Shown here in pieces: positions 57,282-64,000 of a stretch of 64,000 nucleotides of DNA; position 1 is the stretch's first letter; each line of letters starts with the position of its first letter. The notes beneath the pieces were generated by a model, which ran no database searches, was not told where the DNA came from, and saw nothing but the letters and a program-made list of their open reading frames with translations. This DNA comes from JAHIKV01 sp963733145. Its GTDB lineage: Bacteria; Planctomycetota; Planctomycetia; Pirellulales; Thermoguttaceae. The translations under genes were made by a program, and so were the position numbers. The stretch lies in assembly GCA_963733145.1 (NCBI GenBank), contig CAVTCJ010000006.1:186001-250000 (forward strand), given 5' to 3'.

Positions 57282-58340
57282 CTATTCCTTCCGCGTCCTT
57301 TCGATGTGCAGCTCGGCCGGCAGATTCATCCCCGCCTCGTCCAGCGAGTCCAGAAGACCTTGGACGACGGCCACTTCGCCGATTTGATCGAAACGGGCCT
57401 TGTAATTGAGGATCAAACGGTGGTTCAACACGGCCGGCGCCACCGCCCGGACGTCCTCGAAACCGACGCTCGGCCGGCCCTCGAGCAGGGCGAACGCGCG
57501 GGCGGCCTCGGCCATCGAGATCGCCGCCCGCGGGCTGGCGCCGTAGTGGACGTAGTTGTTGACTTCCGCGGTAGACTCGGGGTTGCCCGGATGCGTGGCG
57601 GCGGTCAGCCGCGAAATATAACGCGACACGGCGTGCGGCAGATACATCCGCTCCATCACGCCGAACAGCAGCGACAACTCCTCCGGCGAGAGCGGATTTT
57701 CCGGCCGGGGCGGCTCACCCCGCCGCCGCGTCGAGATGATCCCCTCGAGCACGTCCGCCGCCACGTCGCCCACGTTCAGCTTGAACAGGAAACGGTCCAA
57801 TTGGGCCTCGGGCAGCGGATAGGTCCCCTCCAGTTCGATCGGGTTCTGGCTGGCCAGTACGAAGAACGGATCGGGCAACATGCGGGTGTTGCCCAGCAGC
57901 GTCACCGACCGCTCCTGCATGGCCTCCAACAGGGCCGATTGCGTCTTCGGACTGGCGCGGTTGATCTCGTCGGCCAGGAGGATGTTGGTGAAGATCGGGC
58001 CGCTTTGGAAGGTCATTTCCCGGCCGCCGCCGGCCGTCTCGCGGAGGATGTGCGTGCCGAGAATGTCGCTCGGCATCAGGTCGGGCGTGAACTGAACGCG
58101 GCGGAACTGCAAGTTGAGGATTTGGCCGAGGGCCTTGATCATGGCCGTCTTGCCCACGCCCGGCAGACCTTCGAGCAGAATGTGGCCGCGGCTGAGGATG
58201 CCCGCCAATACCAATCTGTGCAAGTTGCTCCGCCCGAGCAAAACGCGGTCCATCTGGGCCAGTGCCCTGGATGCGAGTTCCAAGGCGGGTGTCAACTCTT
58301 CGGGTTGCATGAGAGCGCCGGCCGGGGGTTGCATGGTCAT
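57282..58340 (-). CDS. MoxR-type AAA+ ATPase
   Basis: Chaperone-like AAA+ ATPase that works with VWA and DUF58 proteins. Walker A GLPGVGKTAMIK, Walker B ILLADEINRASPKTQ, the sensor region VLASQNPIELEGTYPLPEAQLDRF and the arginine-finger ASPRAAISM are all intact. 352 residues, somewhat longer than the core because of N- and C-terminal extensions. Head of the operon after the coiled-coil gene; all later genes are co-directional. Confidence 0.95.
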   Translation of the reverse strand: MTMQPPAGALMQPEELTPALELASRALAQMDRVLLGRSNLHRLVLAGILSRGHILLEGLPGVGKTAMIKALGQILNLQFRRVQFTPDLMPSDILGTHILRETAGGGREMTFQSGPIFTNILLADEINRASPKTQSALLEAMQERSVTLLGNTRMLPDPFFVLASQNPIELEGTYPLPEAQLDRFLFKLNVGDVAADVLEGIISTRRRGEPPRPENPLSPEELSLLFGVMERMYLPHAVSRYISRLTAATHPGNPESTAEVNNYVHYGASPRAAISMAEAARAFALLEGRPSVGFEDVRAVAPAVLNHRLILNYKARFDQIGEVAVVQGLLDSLDEAGMNLPAELHIERTRKE

Positions 58341-58380
58341 GGGGATGTGGTAGGCTCGTTCTGAGGTGGTGATTTTTTCC

Positions 58381-58453
58381 GTAGCAGGCGGCTCCCGTCG
58401 CCGATTGTGCGGTGCAGCACGGGAGAAGCGGCGACGGGAGCCGCCTCCTACAA
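58381..58453. repeat. Palindromic element with arms GTAGCAGGCGGCTCCCGTCG
   Basis: Arms GTAGCAGGCGGCTCCCGTCG and CGACGGGAGCCGCCTCCTAC around a loop with GCACGGGAGAAG, between the MoxR gene and the coiled-coil gene upstream. Confidence 0.88.
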
Positions 58454-58488
58454 TAACTGATGTTCGATAACTGTTGCTTTCCGACGCC

Positions 58489-59911
58489 TTACTTCTTTCC
58501 GCGGTCGAAGTAGCGTTGCACGGATTTTTTGTGTTCCGGGAGAATGAGTTGGGATTGTGCCTCTCCGCCGCCGGCCTGAGAGGAGCTTAGCGCGCCGCCG
58601 GCCGAATTGTCAAAATGTTTTTTCGCCGTGGGGTTTCCCCGGCTGACGCCGGTCAGCCGGCTTTCCTTCACCGACGACAGGGCAGCCGGCGACAATGCCT
58701 TCTCCTTGAATTTCACGCCGTTCTTTTCGGAACCGTTCTTCCAGGACATGGCGGCGTCGCCGCGGCCCCGCGTGACTCCGCCACGCCCCGGCAGACACCC
58801 GCCATTCAAGGCGGCCAGCAACTCGCCCAACTCCTCGCCGTCTTCGCATCCGAGCAGGGCGGCTCTCAACTCGCCTTCGTCAAAATCCCCTTCTCCGCCG
58901 CCTTCGCACTTGGACAATATATCGCCGTCGATCAATTCCGCGTCGATCAGCCTTTCGATCTGCCCGAGTTGGCAATCCTTGCACGAATGAAGGGCTTTGC
59001 GGAGGGCTTGGAGTTGCTCCGAGGAGAGATTTCCCTGCCGGCAGGCGTCGCCGAGCCTCTCCGCCCAGTCCCTTGTCGAGCATCTCGCTTTCGGCGGCGG
59101 CCTGCTGGGCCATTTCAGCCAACTCCTTCATGGCCGCGCTGAATTGCTTGGGGTCCATCTGCGACTGGGCCGTCTGCAGCGCCGAGGCCAATTTCTCCGT
59201 GCGGCCGGCCGCGTTCGCCTGCTTGACGGCCGACTCGGCCGCCTCAGCCGCTTCGCGGCTAAAGGCTTGTTCGAGATGATCCATGGCCTCCATCGTTTTG
59301 GCGGGATCGCTGCCCTGGGCCTCCTTGCGAATGTGATCGAGGTCTTTTTCCAGCGCCTCGGCCTTCTCGGGAGGAATTATCCGCTCCTGCTTGAGAACCT
59401 TGAGTTTCTCGGTGAGTTTGTTCATTTCACCGCCGATCTGCAACCCCGTTTCGCGTCCGAAAGACAGGGACCGGTCGGGCGCCAGATAGGCGGCCGCCAG
59501 AAAGGCGACGCTCATCGCCAACAACATGATCCGCCGAGACAATCGCCATCTCAGAGCCGGCATCGTGACGTTGGGGAGGCGTTCCGACCAATGGCCGATA
59601 TCCGTCTCGCCCGTGGCCATCAGCAGCCCCCCCAGACAATCATGTCGGTCGAGCAGGGCCCGAATGGAATCCGGCTTGGGAAGTTGCCGAACGGCCAGGA
59701 ACACGCTCGCCGCCAGGACGATTGCCAGACCGGGAAATCCCCACATCAGCACCGGCTGGTCGATGCGGAACACGGCCCGGGCGGCCACCAGCGCCACGGC
59801 CCAAAGCATGATCCAAGCAAACGACCACCGCAGGCACTCGCGAAACACCAGGACGCATCCCACGCGAAACCGGAACCTGGCGATCGTTTTTTCACCGCGG
59901 TCTGAGGCCAT
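58489..59911 (-). CDS. Coiled-coil membrane protein at the head of the MoxR operon, one frameshift
   Basis: A 473-residue protein. The N-terminal part has two membrane helices (LRWSFAWIMLWAVALVAARAV and LMWGFPGLAIVLAASVFLAV) and a third near residue 150 (RIMLLAMSVAFLAAAYLA). A long Glu/Lys/Ala-rich helical section follows (LTEKLKVLKQERIIPPEKAEALEK onward). The break near 59065 is repaired by deleting one base, after which the reading continues QGNLSSEQLQALRKAL and ends in a Gly/Ser/Lys-rich tail. I start at MASDRGEKTIARF (59911). Similar genes open MoxR operons in planctomycetes; role unknown. Confidence 0.75.
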
Positions 59912-60030
59912 TTGACTGCTCCTCGAAGAGAACACCGACCCCCTAAACTTGTTGTGATTATACACTTATCTTATGGGTCTCACAAGTCCCACCGACCCCT
60001 GCGGGCGTGGCAAGAAATCCCGGCAAATCG

Positions 60031-60100
60031 GTCATTCTGAACGCAGCGGAGAATCTCCCGGGAACTGCGGAAATCCTTCGCCACGCTCAGAGCGACACGA
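60031..60100. repeat. Palindromic element related to the inner arms of 36980-37110
   Basis: GTCATTCTGAACGCAGCGGA and TCCTTCGCCACGCTCAGAGC face each other across about 25 bp. The remainder of 59912-60252 shows no gene I can support. Confidence 0.7.
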
Positions 60101-60252
60101 ACGCCAAGAGAACTTGCCGCACCCGCTGCTACAGCGGGTTATTGAGGCAGCATCAATATCGCGAGTATTAGGCGACCTGGAAAAGCCGTCATCGCAAGAG
60201 CAAGCCGCATTATGGATATTTGCTTCGGGGAGAGCGGTTTGCGCAGCAATTC

Positions 60253-60494
60253 TCAACGCGGCGGAGGGAGATCGAAATTGACGGTGTTCTCGCCCGGCTT
60301 CACTTCGGCCGTTAGAGGAGAGGTTTCGCGGTCGGCGTATTTCTGGGGCACGAGCCAAGTCGCCTTGGAAGCGCCTGCACCGCCGGCAACAACAGCGCGA
60401 TTAGGATGCCGATGATCGTAATGACAACCAGGAGTTCCACCAAAGTGAATGCGCGGGGTTCGGGGGCGGGGGGTCGGGATTGGGGAAACTGCAA
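60253..60494 (-). pseudogene. Chimeric remnant: prepilin-type (DUF1559) N-terminus joined to another gene's C-terminus
   Basis: The first part encodes the prepilin signal AFTLVELLVVITIIGILIA followed by LLLPAVQ, the classic start of DUF1559 and pseudopilin proteins. Directly afterwards, in a different frame, comes GASKATWLVPQKYADRETSP and LTAEVKPGENTVNFDLPPP with a stop. That is a sequence typical of the C-terminus of small planctomycete carboxypeptidase-regulatory-like proteins. The junction lies at about 60380-60395 (CCGGCGGTGCAGGC). The middle of both genes is gone, so this is a deletion scar rather than a functional gene. Confidence 0.7.
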
Positions 60495-60676
60495 CGCCTC
60501 GCCATTGCGGTCGCAGTGGAGTCTATGCTGTTGGGCGGGGAACGGCGGGTGCGAATCCCATCCGAAAGTCGCTCCAGCCGGTAGTAAAGGGAACGGTAGA
60601 GGAGGCGCCGAATCCGCTGATGACCGGCGCAAAAAAATAACCCCGCACGTGTTTGCGGCGTATCGCGTTGCGCCAG

Positions 60677-60729
60677 CGGTGGGCAAGGGACTCGAACCCT
60701 CAACCGGTTTCCCGGCACCTGATTTCGAG
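60677..60729 (-). tRNA. 3' half of tRNA-Ser (CGA), probable attachment-site remnant
   Basis: From the anticodon loop CTCGAAA onward the sequence reads as a tRNA-Ser: TCAGG of the anticodon stem, a long variable arm with the stem CCGG-GAAA-CCGG, the T arm GAGGGTTCGAGTCCCTT, and the acceptor strand GCCCACCG. The 5' half is absent; the bases before the anticodon loop (CGACA) do not pair with TCAGG. A fragment that begins exactly in the anticodon loop is what a tyrosine-recombinase att site leaves behind. Confidence 0.75.
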
Positions 60730-61083
60730 TGTCGGTGGACGCTTGTCCACACACGTCCACGACGCCCTAACTCGTACACCGTTGCGTAGTTGCGGCGAGA
60801 GCCAAAATCCGCGATTGTTTGCCGAATCTGCCAACGTCCACGCCCGTGGCTACAAAGTGGCTACAAATCGCAAGCAAAATGGCGTAAGCGGCGCCGGATT
60901 TCCGAATCCACTCGGCCTCAGCCACACAACTACGCAACCGGCCGCCATCAATCCAGTGCAGGGCCAACGTGGGCGCATGGCGTGGCCCAGGGCGGGGCGA
61001 GTGGGCGGGTGAACGGGAACGTCCAACCGTGACACGAGGCCCCGACGTGGGGCCTCGTGGGCGACGAGGGCGGGAAGCGTGCG
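60730..61083. other. Region beside the tRNA fragment with no supported gene
   Basis: It contains a direct repeat GTGGCTACAAAGTGGCTACA (about 60845-60864) of the kind often seen near integration sites, but no integrase or other gene that I recognise. Confidence 0.35.
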
Positions 61084-61437
61084 CTACTTCCGCCCTGCCA
61101 GGGCGAACCGGCCGCGATCCGCCTTTATGAACCGGGCGTCCTTGCCCTTGCGGATGTCGCGGAGGATCGAGGAGTACAGCGTCTGCGACGGCGTCTTGCC
61201 GCCGGGGCTCGTCCAATAGCCCTTGGCCTCCATCGCGTCGACGATCGCCACGCAATTCATCGGTTCCTTGGCCTCGGCCAGGACGCGAACGGCGGCGTCA
61301 ATCTGGCTGAGCTTCTTGGCCGGTGTGTCGCCGTCGGGCTTGGCCTTCTTGGCCGCGGGCTGCGGGGCAGCCTTCTTGGTCGCCTTGGCAGCGGCCGGCT
61401 TCGGGGCCTTCTTCGTGGTGGTCTTCTTCGTTGCCAT
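61084..61437 (-). CDS. HARE-HTH domain protein with Lys/Ala/Pro-rich tail
   Basis: A 117-residue protein. Residues 1-40 are a basic, low-complexity stretch of Lys, Ala, Pro and Thr (MATKKTTTKKAPKPAAAKAT) like histone H1 tails. Residues about 43-115 form a winged-helix HARE-HTH (HB1/ASXL) domain: SQIDAAVRVLAEAKEPMNC, then IVDAMEAKGYWTSPGGKTPSQTLYSSILRDI, and RFIKADRGRFALAG. These are probably DNA-binding or chromatin-like proteins in planctomycetes. The gene looks intact. Confidence 0.85.
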   Translation of the reverse strand: MATKKTTTKKAPKPAAAKATKKAAPQPAAKKAKPDGDTPAKKLSQIDAAVRVLAEAKEPMNCVAIVDAMEAKGYWTSPGGKTPSQTLYSSILRDIRKGKDARFIKADRGRFALAGRK

Positions 61438-62548
61438 CTGTCGTTCCCTTTCATCTTGGGGTTTTCGTTCGGCGTCGCGACCTTCGCAATGCCAGTCGAC
61501 AGACAGTTACCTCGGGTCGAAGAAAAGCTCAAGCGGATTGTGGGGAGAATCCGGATATGGCCGCAGGCAAAGGCTCGTGTATCAGGAGCCATTTGCGGAA
61601 TCCCCGCCAATCTCCGAATATGGTGGGTCAGGCGGCAAACAGTTTGCTCGTCAACACACAGCACCCGTTGCCGCTACCGGTAATTCTGCCCACCTCTGCG
61701 GTGTTGCGGCAGCAGGATCGCTCGCGGTAAACTCGCTCGGTTTCGGCGGTGTCAACACGAACCGGGACGTAGGGCCGTCTAATCCGTGCCGGCGCAAACT
61801 GGACCGTGATGGTTCAAGACAACACCGGGCATCTTGTGCCTGTCGAGCATCACAAGATGCGAGGAGTGCGATGGTAACGTAAGCAAGCGTTGCGAACTGC
61901 ATTGGTGCAACATACAGGGAATTCTTGGCGGCATAACCCATTTGTTGCTGCTCTACCGGGTTAATTTGACGGAATTGTTTTCATGTGTGTCAGTAATCTG
62001 GCTCCGGCGGCCTATAGGCTTACGTAAACCAGAACCGCGAGCAAAGGGATAGACCGTCAAAAAACCTGGAGGCATGTTCGAGTACTCCATTGGAGCAGCA
62101 TCCGCGATCACCCTTGGCCTTTGCCAACGATGTTATCGTTGTTCCCGTTGCCTCCTGTAAATCCCAGCCGGTTTCGCGGTTGTTGCCACTGTTCTCGCCC
62201 AGGGGGTTTTCGGCGACGGCTTCAACTGGTCCGAGTCCAATTCGCTCCCCGTACAGCCTTTTCACGCCAGCATTTCCTTGCCCAGGCATTCGCCTCTTCT
62301 GGAAGTTCACTGTACGAGTGTGCCGTTGGCGAGCTTTTTCGGCGGCGCTTCTCCTCTGGTGTTTGGTCAGCGGATGGGGCGAATGCAGACGCGTTCTCGT
62401 CCAGTAACCCGTTAGGGCTAACCCTGGAGAGTCAATTTTTGATTTTGTCGGGTTCCGTGTCAGGAATCGCGGTTCGGCGGTCTATAGACAAGTGCAGTGA
62501 CCAGGGGGCAGTTTCTAATCTACTTTCCAGATGGCGGAGGAAGAGAAA
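61438..62548. other. 1.1-kb region with no supported gene
   Basis: Several short frames exist on both strands (for example 62020-62310 minus and 62121-62552 plus), but none has a recognisable motif, a good ribosome-binding site or codon use that separates it from noise. The upstream region of the PEP-CTERM gene is included and may hold its promoter. Confidence 0.35.
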
Positions 62549-63412
62549 ATGAAAACCGGACGCCTCATCATCGGGTTTTTCGGTGTATGGCTAGTATTGG
62601 CGGTAAGCGGCACGGCCCTCGCTGCGATCCACGGAACGTATTTGCCGGACACGACCTTCCCGCTAGGGAATCCGCCGACGATCGACGTTACGGCTTACGG
62701 CAGCGCCAACGGCACCGAATTCACACAAGACGTGATTTGTCAGGGCCACGGAAAGGTGGGCTACATCTCGTTCACCTACGACACTTGGACCGGTAACACA
62801 CTTCCGGCCCCCGGAACCGCTACCGGCGGTGGTGCGCTGGCGGGCGGGTTCTTCAAGACGGCCGACTGCCAACTGGCGCCAGGTTGGCAACTGGGGTGGG
62901 TCCAAATTGTCAGTTCGACGTTTTCCGGCTCGAATGTGTGGGGAGCGGCCAATGGCACCTGGTTTCCCGATACCGGGAACAGCAAGACTGACCCGGATTA
63001 CCCGTACCAGTCGCTTCCAGTTGTAGCCAATCCGGCCCCGACCGTAGCTTTCCAGGATTTTCCGAACCGGTACCCCAGTGATGGCGATCAATATTGGCTC
63101 GCGGAGCTTGGGCTGGTCTGCAAAAACTTGACGACGCACGAAATGGACATCATCGACACGTTCCTTTGGGGTTTCAATATCTCAAATGGAACATTCACCG
63201 CTAATTCGCCCCACCTTTGGTCGGCTCCGACAGCCAACTACATCACCACATTGGAGACGTATTTTGACGGCACTCACGACAACGCAGATTGGACGATAGG
63301 CACGGATTGTTCGCACTGTTGCATTCCCGAACCCACCGCCATCGTTGTCTGGTCGCTGCTGGGCGGCCTTGCCGTAATTGCCGGCCGGCGGCGGCGGAGG
63401 AAGATTGCGTAG
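62549..63412 (+). CDS. PEP-CTERM sorting domain protein
   Basis: An exported protein of 287 residues. It has an N-terminal signal peptide (MKTGRLIIGFFGVWLVLAVS, cleaved after ALA) and a central region rich in Gly, Thr, Asn and aromatic residues without a known fold. The C-terminus reads IPEPTAIVVWSLLGGLAVIA followed by GRRRRRKIA, the PEP motif, membrane helix and basic tail recognised by exosortase. Such proteins are delivered to the cell surface or matrix. A purine-rich GGAGGAAG lies ahead of the ATG at 62549. Confidence 0.92.
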   Translation: MKTGRLIIGFFGVWLVLAVSGTALAAIHGTYLPDTTFPLGNPPTIDVTAYGSANGTEFTQDVICQGHGKVGYISFTYDTWTGNTLPAPGTATGGGALAGGFFKTADCQLAPGWQLGWVQIVSSTFSGSNVWGAANGTWFPDTGNSKTDPDYPYQSLPVVANPAPTVAFQDFPNRYPSDGDQYWLAELGLVCKNLTTHEMDIIDTFLWGFNISNGTFTANSPHLWSAPTANYITTLETYFDGTHDNADWTIGTDCSHCCIPEPTAIVVWSLLGGLAVIAGRRRRRKIA

Positions 63413-63530
63413 GCTAGACTCTGCCCACGTGTGACACCGCGCACCCCACGATTTGTCGGGAGTTGCGGATTAGAGGTTGCTTCAAGACTTCTGTCTGAAG
63501 CAATACAATTCGACGGGCGGAAGAAGAAAG

Positions 63531-64000
63531 CTACCCGGCAAGAGAACGCCTCGCCCCGAGAGAGAGTGTAGGATACATCAAGTCCAAAGAGTCGGAATGA
63601 TCGTATCCGAGCAGGTGCCCCATTTCATGCATGACGGCCGTGAGCAGATCGGCCCTCTGCGCGGCGGGACTATCCCAACGGGCTGCCTCTGTGTGTGGGC
63701 CAAGCAGTTCGGCAAACTCAAAATCGTCCGCGGGCGTCGGATCAACGAACCATCCGTATCCGGTGGCGTCGCGATCGATTAGGATTGTACTTCCAGAAGC
63801 CTCGGCCAGCAGGCCGTTCGGCAAGTCGACGATCTGTACGTCGATGCTTTTCAGCGACTCCAAGGTCTGAATGCCGGTTGCGGTTGCCAGCCTCTGCTCT
63901 GCTTCCAGGACAATGGGGACAAGCTGTTGTGATGTAAGAACTTCCGACGAGCCTGTGGGAGCAATTGCGGCCTCGATCGACAGGGCCGCAACGCTGAAAG
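63531..64000 (-). CDS. C-terminus of a large exported protein with a metzincin-like motif (partial)
   Basis: The reading frame enters from beyond the window edge and ends at 63531. It carries the zinc-protease pattern VMHEMGHLLGYDH (HExxHxxGxxH) and then LDLMYPTLSLGARR, a sequence common at the end of very large planctomycete surface proteins with repeat domains. The preceding residues (LVPIVLEAEQRLATATGIQ, VQIVDLPNGLLAEASG) belong to the same domain. The glutamate and three histidines needed for zinc-dependent catalysis are all present. The rest of the protein lies outside. Confidence 0.8.
   Translation of the reverse strand, partial: FSVAALSIEAAIAPTGSSEVLTSQQLVPIVLEAEQRLATATGIQTLESLKSIDVQIVDLPNGLLAEASGSTILIDRDATGYGWFVDPTPADDFEFAELLGPHTEAARWDSPAAQRADLLTAVMHEMGHLLGYDHSDSLDLMYPTLSLGARRSLAG

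Noticed and set aside
61651..62552. Short frames of 65-143 codons on both strands
   Set aside because: None has a recognisable motif, a convincing ribosome-binding site or partner gene; I cannot separate them from chance.

Overview
The window is high-GC bacterial DNA whose gene content points to a member of the Planctomycetes. The signs are a PEP-CTERM surface protein, the long MoxR / ABC / DUF58 / von Willebrand membrane-protein operon, TatC with a very large first periplasmic loop, a fatty-acyl-AMP ligase-ACP-alpha-oxoamine synthase fusion, a prepilin/DUF1559 relic and a HARE-HTH protein with a Lys/Ala/Pro tail. This is inference from family content; no rRNA is present.

Layout. 0-5.9 kb: guaA, a RelE/ParE-type toxin-antitoxin pair, surE, a lipoprotein and tatC. 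6-9.1 kb: gmd, an orphan DUF6364 antitoxin with a truncated PIN toxin, and a sodium/solute symporter on the minus strand. 9.5-18.5 kb: pyrB, a HlyD-ABC-permease-permease exporter operon split by a DUF4258/DUF2283 pair, and an OPT transporter. 18.5-23.2 kb: the FAAL-ACP-AOS fusion (minus) and a zinc-ribbon protein. 23.6-28.3 kb: a regulatory cassette with a good sigma-54 promoter ahead of a receiver/GcvH-like/receiver protein, a histidine kinase and an NtrC-type activator. 28.3-33.9 kb (minus): tetR, membrane fusion protein, RND pump. 34.1-36.7 kb: rhaA and rhaT. 37.4-46.7 kb (minus): flagellar export/basal-body operon HK-fliF-fliG-fliH-fliI-fliJ-fliN-fliO-fliP-fliQ-fliR-flhB, largely joined by 1-4 bp overlaps, with flhB ending before its NPTH domain. 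47.1-59.9 kb (minus): coiled-coil membrane protein, MoxR ATPase, large membrane protein, ABC ATPase, ABC-2 permease, DUF58, BatA-like and VWA-like proteins. 60.2-64 kb: a recombination-scarred region with a chimeric prepilin relic, the 3' half of a tRNA-Ser (probable attachment site), a HARE-HTH gene, a PEP-CTERM protein and the C-terminus of a large exported protein with a metzincin-like motif.

Two features overlay the whole window. First, there are well over a dozen palindromic elements of 60-220 bp in at least ten sequence families. They sit between genes, inside one another, and in frame inside coding sequences (a lipoprotein signal region, the RND pump, fliP, the FAAL-ACP linker). Two genes take their stop codon from an element terminus. 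This is the best candidate here for an undescribed system. Second, at least 40 single-base frame breaks interrupt otherwise well-conserved genes, including guaA and tatC. Ten lie in the symporter gene alone, and removing one base at each restores a perfect 590-codon frame. I treat most as sequencing or assembly errors and annotate the affected loci as single CDS spans.
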